From: Pararhizobium sp. YC-54
GTDB lineage: Bacteria; Pseudomonadota; Alphaproteobacteria; Rhizobiales; Rhizobiaceae
Reading direction: 5' to 3'
Assembly (NCBI RefSeq): GCF_025847205.1
Contig: NZ_JAOYTH010000001.1
Location: forward strand, 310,001 to 374,000
Length of the DNA stretch: 64,000 nucleotides
The stretch's first letter is position 1. Every line of letters starts with the position of its first letter. The notes beneath the pieces were generated by a model. The model saw nothing but the letters and a program-made list of their open reading frames with translations. It ran no database searches and was not told the DNA's origin. Shown here in pieces: positions 1 to 9,486 of this stretch. Position numbers and translations under genes: made by a program.

Positions 1-305
1 CGCACAAGCGGTGCGGCTTTTGCCGCCGTTTGTGCCCGCACCTCAGCGAGGCTCATATTTTCTTCATCGATGCGCAGCCGGATCGGCGTGCCGGGCAAGA
101 ACGCATCCTTGCGGGTATCGATGAAGAAGATGTTCGAGTAAGGAAAGCCGGAGCCGTCCTGAACGCCGTATTCCTCGAAGGCGAAAACGCCGCCATCTGC
201 CGAAAAGCCGATAGGCTGGAAGGACGCGATGTCACCGGCGCTGGCTGCATGGGCGAAAAGCGCCGAAGCCAGCAGGCCAGCCGCAAACCCGCCCAAAAAT
301 CTCAC
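1..305 (-). CDS. DUF2259 secreted protein, C-terminus missing
   Basis: Only the first 101 codons are inside the window; the gene runs off the left edge. It starts at a GTG whose last two bases overlap the rpe stop (GTGA), with an AGGAGG-like ribosome site 6-10 bases upstream. The N-terminus reads as a signal peptide (hydrophobic stretch ending near HAASAG), followed by [20 protein letters not shown] and a [16 protein letters not shown] segment that I recognise from the DUF2259 family of predicted secreted proteins. The function of the family is unknown. Coupling to rpe suggests co-translation, not a shared pathway. Confidence 0.8.
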   Translation of the reverse strand, partial: MRFLGGFAAGLLASALFAHAASAGDIASFQPIGFSADGGVFAFEEYGVQDGSGFPYSNIFFIDTRKDAFLPGTPIRLRIDEENMSLAEVRAQTAAKAAPLV

Positions 306-979
306 CTGCGGCCTCCTTCAGCGTTGCTGCGCAGAGTGTCGATGGTTTTGCGATAGGCGTCAACATGGCCGCCGCTGAAGATCGCCGAGCCCGCGACGAA
401 GACATTGGCGCCGGCCGAGGCCGGAAGGGCGATCGTATCCAGCGCAATGCCGCCGTCCACCTGGAGGTCGATCGGCCGGTCACCGATCATCGCCCTGATA
501 CGGCGGATCTTCTCTTCCATCGCGGGGATGAATTTCTGGCCGCCAAAACCGGGATTGACGGTCATCACCAGAACGAGGTCGATCTTGTCGAGCAGATAGT
601 CGAGAACGCTTTCGGGCGTTGCCGGATTGATCGAGACGCCGGCCTTCTTGCCGAGCGCCTTGATCGCCTGCACCGAACGGTCGAGATGGGGACCTGCTTC
701 CGCATGCACGGTGATGCTGTCGCAGCCGGCTTTCGCAAAGGCTTCGAGATAGGGGTCGGCCGGCGCGATCATCAGATGGCAGTCGAAATAGGCCTTCGTA
801 TGCGGACGCAGCGACTTGATCACATCGGGGCCGAACGAGATGTTCGGGACGAAATGGCCGTCCATGATGTCGAGGTGGATCCAGTCGGCACCGGCGGCAA
901 CGACGTCGCGCACTTCCTGTCCGAGGTTGGCATAATCGGCGGCGAGGATTGAAGGGGCGATGCGGATAGGCAGGGGCAT
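302..979 (-). CDS. rpe: ribulose-phosphate 3-epimerase
   Basis: Rpe interconverts D-ribulose 5-phosphate and D-xylulose 5-phosphate in the pentose phosphate and Calvin pathways. The 225-residue product has the usual family length and TIM-barrel landmarks: [16 protein letters not shown] at the start, [16 protein letters not shown] (metal-binding His and Asp), [13 protein letters not shown] and VDGGI near the end. I chose the ATG at 979 because it gives the canonical N-terminus and has GGAG 9 bases upstream; an in-frame extension to 1093 would add a basic leader atypical of the family. Its stop overlaps the start of the DUF2259 gene. Confidence 0.95.
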   Translation of the reverse strand: MPLPIRIAPSILAADYANLGQEVRDVVAAGADWIHLDIMDGHFVPNISFGPDVIKSLRPHTKAYFDCHLMIAPADPYLEAFAKAGCDSITVHAEAGPHLDRSVQAIKALGKKAGVSINPATPESVLDYLLDKIDLVLVMTVNPGFGGQKFIPAMEEKIRRIRAMIGDRPIDLQVDGGIALDTIALPASAGANVFVAGSAIFSGGHVDAYRKTIDTLRSNAEGGRR

Positions 980-1074
980 GATGTGGGGCTCCAACTGTTT
1001 TGCGGCCAATAGCACCGCTTTTCGCAGCAAACAACACATGTCGCCACATCGCCGCTGTCGCCACCGTAGAATGA

Positions 1075-2082
1075 CTATCCTTTCGGTGCCCAAACCGGAA
1101 GAGGATCGTTTTCCGCCGGCGTCGCATCATGGACGCCGCGAGCAATTGCGCGGGCCATTGTGGATGCCGCTGCAGCGCCAAGATCGATGAAATCCTCGAC
1201 GGATATGGTTTTCTTGGCCGTTCCGGTCGCAAGCGCAAAAACCAGATCGCCGTCGAGCGGCGTATGGGAGGGCCAGAGCGCCCGCGAAAAGCCGTCATGG
1301 GCGGCGATTGCCAGACGTTTTGCCTCGGCTTTTGTCAGCACTGCATCGGTGGCGATGACGGCGATCGTGGTGTTTTGCGCTTGGCTTTGCCTGCCGCGGA
1401 ACTTGATCCTGAGATCGCGCGCGTCCTTCGGGAACGGATGCGGCATGCCGAGGCCGCCGAATTCTGCTTTCTCTTCGAACGGCGCCGACCAGAAATGCCT
1501 GGTGTCGCCGATGGTTGCCGAGCCGAGCGCGTTGACCGCGACCAGTGCGCCGACGGTGATGCCGTTGTCGAGGATGGTCGAGGCGGTGCCGAGCCCGCCC
1601 TTGAACGTGGCCGTCAGGGCGCCGGTGCCGGCTCCTGCTGTGCCCGTCGAAAATTCCAGCGCCGCTGCCTGCACGGCCGCATAGCCAAGTTCGCGATAGG
1701 GCGGGTAGAGCCCCCAATCCTTGTCGCCGCCATTGATCAGATCGAAAAGGATGGCTGCCGGAACGATCGGGATACGCAGATTGCCGACCGGAAAACCGCG
1801 CCCCATCTGGCGCAGGGCGGCCTGGGCACCGGATGCGGCATCCAGCCCGAAGGCCGAACCGCCCGACAGAACAATGGCGTCAACGGTCTGCACCGTATTG
1901 TGCGGCTCGAGCAGATCGGTTTCCCGCGTTCCGGGAGCGCCGCCGAGCACCTGTACGGCGGCGACGGCCGGTTGATCGCAGACGACGACGGAAACGCCGG
2001 ATTTCAGACGGTGGTCCTCGGCATTGCCGACCTTGAGACCACCGACATCGGTGATCGAGTTACGCGTCCCGGCGCGCATCAT
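1075..2082 (-). CDS. P1 (S58/DmpA) family peptidase
   Basis: This 335-residue protein belongs to the P1 family, which includes the aminopeptidase DmpA and beta-aminopeptidase BapA, N-terminal nucleophile hydrolases that activate by self-cleavage. Family features seen are [14 protein letters not shown] at the N-terminus, the glycine-rich [32 protein letters not shown], and VAVNALGS (about 182-188), where the family's autocleavage before a Ser would fall; that assignment is inference. The ATG at 2082 overlaps the stop of the upstream binding-protein gene as ATGA, so the two are probably translationally coupled. Substrate cannot be told. Confidence 0.85.
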   Translation of the reverse strand: MMRAGTRNSITDVGGLKVGNAEDHRLKSGVSVVVCDQPAVAAVQVLGGAPGTRETDLLEPHNTVQTVDAIVLSGGSAFGLDAASGAQAALRQMGRGFPVGNLRIPIVPAAILFDLINGGDKDWGLYPPYRELGYAAVQAAALEFSTGTAGAGTGALTATFKGGLGTASTILDNGITVGALVAVNALGSATIGDTRHFWSAPFEEKAEFGGLGMPHPFPKDARDLRIKFRGRQSQAQNTTIAVIATDAVLTKAEAKRLAIAAHDGFSRALWPSHTPLDGDLVFALATGTAKKTISVEDFIDLGAAAASTMARAIARGVHDATPAENDPLPVWAPKG

Positions 2083-3167
2083 TGACTTCCCGGAACCGCC
2101 GGAGCGGCGACGAACCGGTTGTATTGCCATTGCAAAAGGCGATAGGGGTTTTCTGCCAGTTCGTGATTGGCGTTGAACCGGATGGAGCCGATGGCCGTCT
2201 GATAGGGTCCCTTGGTGAGAGCATCCGCCAAGGCGCCATTGTCCTTTCCGGCCTGATCCTTCGCCTGTTCCAGAAGCGTGACGGCTGCAAATGCGGGCAG
2301 CACATAACCCTCGGCCAACAATTTTGCCGCCGTCATGGCATCCACGGTCACCTTGGCGTCCGGCAAGGTGGCATAATCGGGCAGGGACACGGCCAGAACG
2401 CCGTTTGCCAGGGGAACCGGCTGGTTTGCCGCATCCAGCACCTCACCGCCCATCAGCGTCAGTGCGACCTGTTCGGACGCCGCGTCGCGCGCGATAATGG
2501 CGGTATCAGCGCGGTCGCCACCGGTAAACACATGCGTCGCACCACTCTTGGCTAGCCGGCGGACAAGGCTGACCTGCTGTTCCTGGGCGGGGCGATAGGT
2601 ATCGGAAAAGGTCGGCGTCAGGCCGATTTCGGCCAGCGCGCTACGCACGCTTTCCGCCAATTCGCGCCCATGGATCGTACCGTCCTCGATCAGGCCCAGC
2701 GGTTCGTTTTTCCAGCGCGACAGAATGATTTCCGTCACCTTGGCCGCTTCCGCCTTGGCGCTCGGCACCAGCCGGAAGAACGGCCATTTCTTTTTCAGCG
2801 CGTCTTCCATCAGGATATCGGAGCGCACGCTCAGCGTCAGGGCCGGAATACCGGCTTCGGCCAGCGCCGGCAGCGTCGCCTCCAGGCTTTCGGTACACAG
2901 GAAGCCGATCGCTGCCTCCGCGCCGCTGGCCAGCAGCGCTTTCGTCAGGGCCTCCGCATCCTTCGGCTCGCAGGTTTCGGGGATAGAAATGATTTCCGAG
3001 CCGCGATCATCCGCCTGGAACCGGGCGCCATCGAGCATCTGCTTTCCCAGCAGCGCAAAGGGTCCCTCCACCGGTGCAACGACAGCGATCTTCAGGCCCG
3101 CAGCCAGAGCGGGAGCGGCCTGCACCGATCCGGCAAGAACAAGGCTGGCGACAATCGAACGAAACAT
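2079..3167 (-). CDS. branched-chain amino acid-type ABC transporter substrate-binding protein
   Basis: The 362-residue product has a clear signal peptide (MFRSIVASLVLAGSVQAAPALAA) and continues as a two-lobed periplasmic binding protein of the LivJ/Peripla_BP_6 class: LKIAVVAPVEGPFALLGKQM, the lobe-1 LCTESLEATLPALAEAGIPA and lobe-2 GLIEDGTIHGRELAE. No permease or ATPase genes are next to it, so it is an orphan binding protein or a binding-fold protein with another role, a common arrangement in rhizobia. The start at 3167 was chosen over in-frame codons further up because it opens the signal peptide. It overlaps the peptidase gene by 4 bases. Confidence 0.8.
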   Translation of the reverse strand: MFRSIVASLVLAGSVQAAPALAAGLKIAVVAPVEGPFALLGKQMLDGARFQADDRGSEIISIPETCEPKDAEALTKALLASGAEAAIGFLCTESLEATLPALAEAGIPALTLSVRSDILMEDALKKKWPFFRLVPSAKAEAAKVTEIILSRWKNEPLGLIEDGTIHGRELAESVRSALAEIGLTPTFSDTYRPAQEQQVSLVRRLAKSGATHVFTGGDRADTAIIARDAASEQVALTLMGGEVLDAANQPVPLANGVLAVSLPDYATLPDAKVTVDAMTAAKLLAEGYVLPAFAAVTLLEQAKDQAGKDNGALADALTKGPYQTAIGSIRFNANHELAENPYRLLQWQYNRFVAAPAVPGSQ

Positions 3168-3350
3168 GCGCTTATCCAGTTGAGAATGCCCATGTTTTAA
3201 AGATGTGGCGGCAAGGGTCAAAGGAAAAGATCGGAACCTTCGCCGGGTGGACGGCAATTGCCGTAAATGAGGAAGAAAAACCAGCCGATGGGTTTTATAT
3301 TTCGTCGCAATGTCTATGTGTTAAGAGCGTACACCGATCTGGAGACTGCC

Positions 3351-3845
3351 GTGTTGGACAAGACCCAACTGGACCCGCTGACCTACCGTGATGCCATGAG
3401 CCGGCTGGCCGGCCACGTGCATATCGTCACGGCGGCGCACGACGGCGTGCGGCGCGGCGTGACGATCACCGCTGCCTGCTCGGTGTCCGACGAACCGGCA
3501 ACGCTTTTGGTCTGCCTCAACGGCGCGAACCCGCGCAACGATATTTTTGCCGAAAGCGGCAGCTTTGCGCTCAATCTTCTCGGCGCCGAGCAGATGGAAC
3601 TCGCCCATATCTTTTCGGGTAGGAACACTGTCGATCCGGCAGAGCGATTTTCCCATGGCACCTGGGGCGAACTCAAGACAGGCGCACCGATCCTTGGCGA
3701 GGCCGTGGCCGCATTTGATTGCCGGCTGATCGATATCAAGACGGTGGCGACCCATATCGTGCTGTTCGGCCAGGTCGTTGCCGTGACGCTTGGCCAGCAG
3801 AAACCGGCGCTCGTCTATCTGGACCGGGATTACCGCACACTATAG
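3351..3845 (+). CDS. flavin reductase domain protein
   Basis: A 164-residue flavin reductase-like protein of the group that supplies reduced FMN/FAD to two-component monooxygenases. The family pattern is visible in YRDAMSRLAGHVHIVTA, GVTITAACSVSDEPATLLVCL, the SGSFALNLL segment, and a C-terminal region ending LVYLDRDYRTL. I prefer the GTG at 3351, which has GGAG 6 bases upstream (3341-3344), to the ATG at 3267, which would add 28 residues unlike the family. No partner oxygenase is nearby. The gene runs 25 bases ahead of the MoxR gene on the same strand and may lead that operon. Confidence 0.85.
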   Translation: MLDKTQLDPLTYRDAMSRLAGHVHIVTAAHDGVRRGVTITAACSVSDEPATLLVCLNGANPRNDIFAESGSFALNLLGAEQMELAHIFSGRNTVDPAERFSHGTWGELKTGAPILGEAVAAFDCRLIDIKTVATHIVLFGQVVAVTLGQQKPALVYLDRDYRTL

Positions 3846-3870
3846 ATTTCCTCCAAGGGAGCGAGGAAAC

Positions 3871-4800
3871 ATGACGACATACGAAAACGGCGCATTGCCT
3901 GCCTCCATTGCCGAGACGATGGCGATGCTGGAATCCGGCGACTACCTCGCCGGAACCGCGCTTTCGACGGTGCTCTTCCTGTCGCTTCGCATGAAACGCC
4001 CGCTGTTTCTCGAAGGCGAGGCGGGTGTCGGCAAGACCGAGATCGCCAAGGTTCTGGCAAAGGCGCTCGACCGGCCGTTGATCCGGCTGCAGTGCTACGA
4101 GGGGCTCGATATCTCGTCTGCCGTCTACGAATGGAATTATCCGGCGCAGATGCTGGAAATCAGGCTGTCGGAAGCGTCCGGGACAGCCGATCGCCAGAAG
4201 ATCGAAAGCAATATCTTTTCGGAAAAATACCTGATCAGGCGCCCGGTTCTGCAGGCGATCTCGGCTGAGGCCGGGAAGGCGCCGGTGTTCCTGATCGACG
4301 AGCTTGACCGCACCGACGAGGCGTTCGAGGCTTTCCTGCTTGAGGTTCTGTCCGATTTCCAGGTGACTATTCCCGAACTCGGGACGATCCGGGCGCAGGA
4401 GCCGCCGATCGTCATCATCACCACCAACCGCACCCGCGAAGTGCACGACGCGTTGAAGCGCCGTTGTCTCTATCACTGGGTCGATTACCCCAAGGCGGCA
4501 CAGGAGCTTGAAATCATCCGCCGCAAGGTGCCGGGCTGCAACGAGCGCCTGTCGCGGGAAATCGTGGCTTATGTCCAGCGGCTCAGAACCATCGATCTGT
4601 TCAAAAATCCGGGCGTTGCCGAAACCATCGACTGGGCCACGGCGCTCACCGAACTCGATCGCTTAGCGCTCGATCCCGAAACCATCTCGGATACCCTTGG
4701 CACGCTGCTGAAATACCAGGATGACATTGCGCGGATCGAGGGTGGGGACGGCCGTAAGATCCTTGATGACGTCAAGGCCGAACTTCTGGCGGCGGGGTAA
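3871..4800 (+). CDS. MoxR-family AAA+ ATPase
   Basis: A 309-residue AAA+ ATPase of the MoxR type, chaperones that work with VWA-domain partners to mature metal enzymes. The Walker A motif GEAGVGKT is at residues 49-56, Walker B VFLIDE at about 139-144, and sensor 1 is IVIITTNRTR. The closest functional analogy is CoxD of carbon monoxide dehydrogenase assembly, because a CoxE-type VWA gene follows after 4 bases and XdhC genes come next. The start has GAGG just upstream. Role in molybdenum hydroxylase maturation is inferred from context. Confidence 0.88.
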   Translation: MTTYENGALPASIAETMAMLESGDYLAGTALSTVLFLSLRMKRPLFLEGEAGVGKTEIAKVLAKALDRPLIRLQCYEGLDISSAVYEWNYPAQMLEIRLSEASGTADRQKIESNIFSEKYLIRRPVLQAISAEAGKAPVFLIDELDRTDEAFEAFLLEVLSDFQVTIPELGTIRAQEPPIVIITTNRTREVHDALKRRCLYHWVDYPKAAQELEIIRRKVPGCNERLSREIVAYVQRLRTIDLFKNPGVAETIDWATALTELDRLALDPETISDTLGTLLKYQDDIARIEGGDGRKILDDVKAELLAAG

Positions 4801-4804
4801 TCTG

Positions 4805-6058
4805 ATGGCAACGGCTGTCCGGACGAACGACGGCGCCATTCTACCGCCATTGCCTGAGGGGGATGGGCGGTTTGCCGACAATATCGTCTTCTTTGCCCGT
4901 GCCCTGCGCAAGGCAGGCTTGAAGATCGGGCCGGGGGCGGTCGCCGATGCGATCGAAGCCGTGGCGCTGATCGGCATCGGTTCCCGCGACGAATTTCATG
5001 CGACGCTGCAATCGGTCTTCGTCAAGCGCCATGAGGACCAGGCGCTCTTTGACGAGGCATTCCGGCTTTTCTGGCGATCCCGCGACCTGATCGGCAAGAT
5101 GATCGCGATGATGTCGCCGGTGGCGCCCGCATCTCGCGAGAAGGCGCCCCGCCGCGCCGGCGAATCCCGTGTCAGCGACGCCCTGTTTGCCGATCGCGAT
5201 GCGCAACGGCCGGTGCGCGATGAACCGGATATCGAGATCGATGCGCGGTTTACCGCTTCAGGCAGCGAATTGCTGCGCAGGGCGGATTTTGCCCAGATGT
5301 CGGCCGTCGAGATTGCCGAGGCAAAGAAGGCTTTGTCGGCGCTGGTTCTGCCAATGGATGAAGTGAGGACGCGCCGATTTCGCGCCTCGCACCGGCCGCG
5401 CCGCATCGATCCGCGCGCCACCATGCGCGACGCGATGAAGACCGGCGGCGATCTCATCCTGCCGCGGTTTCGCGAAGCCAAGACAACGCATCCGCCGCTA
5501 GTGGTTTTGGCAGACATTTCCGGCTCGATGAGCCAGTACACCCGCATTTTCCTGCATTTCCTGCATGTGCTGACCGAAAAGCGCCGCCGGGTCCATACGT
5601 TCCTGTTCGGAACACGGCTGAGCAACGTGACCCGCCAGATGAAGAACCGCGACCCCGACGAGGCGTTGGATGACTGTATCAACGCGGTCAGCGACTGGTC
5701 CGGCGGCACGCGGATCGGCGAAACCCTTCATGAATTCAACCGTTTGTGGTCGCGCCGGGTGCTGGGGCAGGGCGCCATCGTGCTTCTGATCACCGACGGG
5801 CTGGAGCGTGACGATTTAGGCGATCTGGGCAAGGAGATGGATCGGCTGCACCGTTCCTGCCGGCGGCTGATCTGGCTCAACCCGCTGTTGCGGTTCGACG
5901 GCTTCCAGGCGCGGGCGCGGGGCGTTCGCGCCATGCTGCCGCATGTTGACGAATTCCGGGCGGTGCATAATCTTGAGGCCGTGTCGGATCTGGCCGAGGC
6001 GCTTGCAGGCAAAATTTCACGGGATGTCGATCCCCGCCGCTTCATGCCGCGGCGATAG
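4805..6058 (+). CDS. CoxE-like VWA domain protein
   Basis: A 417-residue protein with a C-terminal von Willebrand A domain of the CoxE class. The metal-ion-dependent adhesion site begins at DISGSMS (Asp237) and continues with VSDWSGGTRIGETL and VLLITDGLERDD. The N-terminal half (FADNIVFFARALRKAGLKIGPGAV) is the typical helical CoxE region. MoxR ATPases and CoxE proteins act as pairs; in carboxydotrophs they help insert sulfur and copper into the Mo-Cu site. Here the gene lies 4 bases after the MoxR gene. No signal peptide was seen, so it should be cytoplasmic. Confidence 0.88.
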   Translation: MATAVRTNDGAILPPLPEGDGRFADNIVFFARALRKAGLKIGPGAVADAIEAVALIGIGSRDEFHATLQSVFVKRHEDQALFDEAFRLFWRSRDLIGKMIAMMSPVAPASREKAPRRAGESRVSDALFADRDAQRPVRDEPDIEIDARFTASGSELLRRADFAQMSAVEIAEAKKALSALVLPMDEVRTRRFRASHRPRRIDPRATMRDAMKTGGDLILPRFREAKTTHPPLVVLADISGSMSQYTRIFLHFLHVLTEKRRRVHTFLFGTRLSNVTRQMKNRDPDEALDDCINAVSDWSGGTRIGETLHEFNRLWSRRVLGQGAIVLLITDGLERDDLGDLGKEMDRLHRSCRRLIWLNPLLRFDGFQARARGVRAMLPHVDEFRAVHNLEAVSDLAEALAGKISRDVDPRRFMPRR

Positions 6059-6077
6059 CGAGACAGGAGGAGAGCAT

Positions 6078-6407
6078 ATGCTGGGCCAGCCTCTTTATCC
6101 CGATCCGTTGTCGGTTGCGCAAGAATGGTGTGCCAACGGCCGTGGCGTCGCCATCGCAACCGTCATCGAGACCTGGGGCTCGGCGCCGCGGCCTGTCGGC
6201 AGCCATCTGGTCATTGACGCCGACGGCAATTTTCACGGTTCGGTTTCCGGCGGCTGCGTTGAAGGGGCTGTCATTGCCGAAGCGGCCGAAGTGATTGCGT
6301 CTGGCACGGCGCGCATTCTCGAGTTCGGCGTTGCCGACGAGACCGCCTGGCGGGTCGGCCTGTCGTGCGGCGGCCGCATCCGCATCTATGTCGAACGGCT
6401 GGGGTAG
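6078..6407 (+). CDS. XdhC/CoxI N-terminal domain protein
   Basis: A 109-residue protein that corresponds only to the N-terminal XdhC domain. It shows TVIETWGSAPRPVGSHLVI and the hallmark GSVSGGCVEGAVIAEA loop, whose Cys is thought to help bind or sulfurate molybdenum cofactor. The Rossmann half normally fused in XdhC is encoded by the next gene, 5 bases downstream. The ATG at 6078 has a strong AGGAGGAGAG ribosome site. XdhC proteins load sulfurated cofactor into xanthine dehydrogenase-family enzymes; the client enzyme is not in this window. Confidence 0.9.
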   Translation: MLGQPLYPDPLSVAQEWCANGRGVAIATVIETWGSAPRPVGSHLVIDADGNFHGSVSGGCVEGAVIAEAAEVIASGTARILEFGVADETAWRVGLSCGGRIRIYVERLG

Positions 6408-6412
6408 GCGCG

Positions 6413-7120
6413 ATGTTGCTCGATCACCTGCACAGGCTCAACGCGGCGCGGGACGCGCGGCGCGCAACGGTTACCATCACAGAACTCGACACCGGCGCGG
6501 CGCGGCTTTTCCTGGAAGGCGAAGCATTCGACCCGGCTGTTGCGCCCTTAGTCGAGCCCGCACTGCGCACGGGCAAGTCCGGCATCGCCGAGATCGGCGG
6601 GCGCGTGGTTTTCGTCAACGTCTATCTGCCGCCGCCCCGGATCGTTGCCATCGGCGCGGTCCATATTTCCCAGGCGCTTGCGGGTATGGCTGAGATTGCC
6701 GGCTTCGACCTGACGATCATCGATCCGCGCAGCGCCTTTGCGACACCGGAACGGTTTGGCGGGACAAAACTCCTGGCTGAATGGCCCGAAGATGCGCTGA
6801 CGCGCGCACCGCTGGATGCTTATACCGCGCTGGTGGCCGTCACGCATGATCCGAAGATCGACGACTTCCCGTTGATGAAGGCGCTTGAGGCCGGCTGTTT
6901 CTATGTCGGGGCGCTCGGGAGCCGCAAGACCCATTCCGGCCGTGTCGAGCGGCTGACCAAGCTCGGCGTCGATGAAGCCGGCATAGCCCGCATCCATGCG
7001 CCGATCGGTCTCGACATCCGCGCGTCCAGTCCCGCAGAAATTGCCGTCGCAATTCTCGCCGATATCATCCAGGCGCTGCGCAGCCGCGATGTGACCGCTG
7101 GCGGGAGAGGTGCGGAATGA
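6413..7120 (+). CDS. XdhC Rossmann-domain protein
   Basis: A 235-residue protein carrying the C-terminal half of XdhC: VVFVNVYLPPPRIVAIGAVH, FDLTIIDPRSAFATPERF, then LVAVTHDPKIDDFPLM and FYVGALGSRKTHSGRVERL, and the ending IGLDIRASSPAEIAVAILAD, all typical of the XdhC/CoxI nucleotide-binding domain. With the preceding 109-residue gene it makes a split XdhC. Its TGA overlaps the ATG of the next gene (ATGA), which argues for tight co-expression with the MobA-like protein. Confidence 0.9.
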   Translation: MLLDHLHRLNAARDARRATVTITELDTGAARLFLEGEAFDPAVAPLVEPALRTGKSGIAEIGGRVVFVNVYLPPPRIVAIGAVHISQALAGMAEIAGFDLTIIDPRSAFATPERFGGTKLLAEWPEDALTRAPLDAYTALVAVTHDPKIDDFPLMKALEAGCFYVGALGSRKTHSGRVERLTKLGVDEAGIARIHAPIGLDIRASSPAEIAVAILADIIQALRSRDVTAGGRGAE

Positions 7121-8736
7121 AATTTGGTTCGGTCGGCATTTGTAAGGCGGAAGGAACCGTTCTTGCCCATTCGGCAAAACTGCCCGGCGGGCGCCTGCCC
7201 AAGGGGCATCTGCTTTCGTCATCCGATATTTCCGCGCTGCAGGCCACAGGCGTCACCGAAGTGATCGTCGCCCAACTGGAAACGGATGATCTGCTGGAGG
7301 ATGCTGCCGCATCGCGGATTGCCGCCGCGATCGATCGCGACCACCTGACGTTTTCGCAAGCGGCAACGGGGCGTATCAATATCCATGCCGCGGTCGACGG
7401 ACTGTTCGTCGCCAGCCGCTCCATCGTCGATCGCCTGAACCGTATCGACCCTGCGATTACCCTGGCCTGTCTTGCCGATCATGTGCCGGTGCGATCCGGC
7501 GACATGGTGGCGACGATCAAGATCATACCGCTTGCCATTGCAGGACGGTTTGTCGATGAGGCCGCAGCGCTTCTTCGGGCGCAGCACGCCTTCAGCGTCA
7601 AGCCGTTTGCCGCGCGCCGCGTCCTGCTGGTCGCAACCACGCTGCCATCGCTGAAATCCAGCGTGATGGACAAGACACGCCATAGTCTCGAGGGGCGATT
7701 GCGGCTGTCGTCCAGCACCCTGGAAGGGGAACAACGCGTGCCGCACACTGCCGAAGCGGTGGCGGCCGCAATTTCCCAGGGCATGGACCGAATTGAAATG
7801 GTCATCGTCTTCGGCGCTTCTGCGGTCGCCGACACCGATGATGTCATTCCGGCAGCCATCCGGCTTGCCGGCGGAACCGTCGACCATGTCGGCATGCCGG
7901 TCGATCCCGGTAATTTGCTTGTGTTGGGCCGAGTCGGCGATATCCCGGTGATCGGAGCACCGGGATGCGCCCGCAGCCCGAAGGAAAACGGCTTCGACTG
8001 GATTTTGAACAGGATATTAGCCGGCGAATGGCCGACCGTCGAGGACGTCACCGGTTTGGGCGTTGGAGGGCTTCTGATGGAAATACCGACGCGGCCTTTG
8101 CCGCGCGCGCTGACCAGTGCGCAACCCAAGGCGATTTCCGTCGCCGCTGTCCTGCTTGCTGCCGGCAGAGCCTCCCGCATGGGCGACAAAGGGCAGCACA
8201 AACTGCTGGCGGAATTCGATGGTGTGCCGCTCGTGCGCCGCAGTGCGCAGGCAGCGCTCGGTGCCGGCGTTCAACGTGTCTTGGCGGTCACCGGTCACCG
8301 GCAGGCCGAAATCCGCGCAGCCCTTGCCGGACTTGACATTGCCGCCATCGAAAACGCCGATTACGCAAGCGGCATGGCGTCGTCGTTGATTGCCGGGGTG
8401 AACGCTGCAGGTGCTGATGCCGACGGTGTGCTGGTGATGCTGGCGGACATGCCATGGGTTTCAGCGCAGGATCTTGTCGCGCTGATTTCGGCCTTCAAAG
8501 CCGGGCGAGGCCAGGTTGTCGTTCGCGCCGTGTCCGCCGGCAAACGCGGCAATCCGGTTATCCTGCCGCGATCGACATTCGAAGCTGTCCGGCAATTGCA
8601 GGGCGATGTCGGCGCGCGCCATATCATCGAAACCTGCGGGTTGCCGGTGGTCGATGTCGATATCGGGCCGGCTGCGCATCTTGATCTCGACACGCCGGAG
8701 GCGATCATCGCCGCCGGTGGCATATTGAAAGGCTGA
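7117..8736 (+). CDS. molybdopterin-binding / MobA-like nucleotidyltransferase fusion
   Basis: A 539-residue two-domain protein. Residues 1-340 are a molybdopterin-binding (MoaB/Mog-like) region, including MVIVFGASAVADTDDVIPAA and IGAPGCARSPKENGFDWIL. Residues from about 343 form a MobA-like NTP-transferase domain with VLLAAGRASRMG, a following Lys in HKLLAEFDG, and ADMPWVSAQD. Proteins of this architecture attach a nucleotide, often CMP, to molybdopterin for xanthine-dehydrogenase-type enzymes. That fits its place after the split xdhC genes, but the nucleotide used here is not known. Confidence 0.87.
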   Translation: MKFGSVGICKAEGTVLAHSAKLPGGRLPKGHLLSSSDISALQATGVTEVIVAQLETDDLLEDAAASRIAAAIDRDHLTFSQAATGRINIHAAVDGLFVASRSIVDRLNRIDPAITLACLADHVPVRSGDMVATIKIIPLAIAGRFVDEAAALLRAQHAFSVKPFAARRVLLVATTLPSLKSSVMDKTRHSLEGRLRLSSSTLEGEQRVPHTAEAVAAAISQGMDRIEMVIVFGASAVADTDDVIPAAIRLAGGTVDHVGMPVDPGNLLVLGRVGDIPVIGAPGCARSPKENGFDWILNRILAGEWPTVEDVTGLGVGGLLMEIPTRPLPRALTSAQPKAISVAAVLLAAGRASRMGDKGQHKLLAEFDGVPLVRRSAQAALGAGVQRVLAVTGHRQAEIRAALAGLDIAAIENADYASGMASSLIAGVNAAGADADGVLVMLADMPWVSAQDLVALISAFKAGRGQVVVRAVSAGKRGNPVILPRSTFEAVRQLQGDVGARHIIETCGLPVVDVDIGPAAHLDLDTPEAIIAAGGILKG

Positions 8737-8740
8737 CTAA

Positions 8741-9058
8741 ATGGACAATGCGGCAATCGAGGAGATGTTTTCAGCCCTCGGCCCGGTGACGGTCAAACGG
8801 ATGTTTGGCGGCAAGGGCATCTATTTCGAGGGCCGCATTCTGGCGCTGGAGGTCGGCGGTGACATCCTGCTCAAGGCCGATGCCGAAAGTGCAGCGGCAT
8901 TCGAGGCGGCCGGCAGTTCGCAGTGGACCTATGACGGCAAGGGAAAGCCGGTGAAGATGCCCTATTGGTCCATTCCGGACGAAGCTTTTGATGATCCGGA
9001 TGAAATGGCCGCCTGGGTGCGGCTTGCCTATGAGGCAGCCTTGCGGGCTAAAAAATAG
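8741..9058 (+). CDS. TfoX/Sxy N-terminal domain protein
   Basis: A 105-residue protein matching the TfoX N-terminal domain: MFSALGPVTVKRMFGGKGIYF near the start, then ALEVGGDILLKAD and a C-terminal helix. TfoX/Sxy proteins regulate competence in gammaproteobacteria, but short rhizobial homologues with only this domain have no established role. The gene follows the MobA-like gene by 4 bases and its last 11 bases overlap the end of the convergent Nudix gene. Confidence 0.85.
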   Translation: MDNAAIEEMFSALGPVTVKRMFGGKGIYFEGRILALEVGGDILLKADAESAAAFEAAGSSQWTYDGKGKPVKMPYWSIPDEAFDDPDEMAAWVRLAYEAALRAKK

Positions 9059-9470
9059 CCAGCGCTCTAAGCGCCTTCACAGCATCCTGTGCAAACAGCG
9101 AGAGCGGCTGCGGCAGGTCGTCGAGAGAATACCAGCCGATCGCGGAGAGTTTGTCGGGTTCCATCAATCTGGCTTCGCCGGAGAAATCCTCCGTCAGGTA
9201 GATCAGCGAGATCCAGTGCTGCCGGTCGGTTTCGATCCGCTGTTCGCTGAGGCAGAGAAAACGGGCGGAATGGATCGTCAGGCCGCTCTCTTCTTCCGCC
9301 TCGCGGCGGGCGGCGTCGGCTGCCGGTTCCATATGGTCGACCTTGCCGCCGACAATGCTCCAGTGGCCTGCTTCCGGCGCTTTCAAGCGCTTGCAAAGCA
9401 AAAGCTTGCCGTCATTCAAGACGGCAAGCCCAGATCCCACACCGGGGAAATCAATGCCTGGATACGCCAT
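9048..9470 (-). CDS. Nudix hydrolase
   Basis: A 140-residue Nudix hydrolase. The Nudix box reads GGKVDHMEPAADAARREAEE followed by ESGL, matching GX5EX7REUXEEXGU with all acidic residues in place, so it should be catalytically competent against a nucleoside diphosphate linked to another moiety. It resembles ADP-ribose/NADH-type and MutT-type enzymes equally, so the substrate is open. It starts at an ATG 16 bases after the end of rhlE on the same strand and ends inside the convergent TfoX-like gene. Confidence 0.87.
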   Translation of the reverse strand: MAYPGIDFPGVGSGLAVLNDGKLLLCKRLKAPEAGHWSIVGGKVDHMEPAADAARREAEEESGLTIHSARFLCLSEQRIETDRQHWISLIYLTEDFSGEARLMEPDKLSAIGWYSLDDLPQPLSLFAQDAVKALRALAIF

Positions 9471-9486
9471 GCGAATGCCTGAAGGC

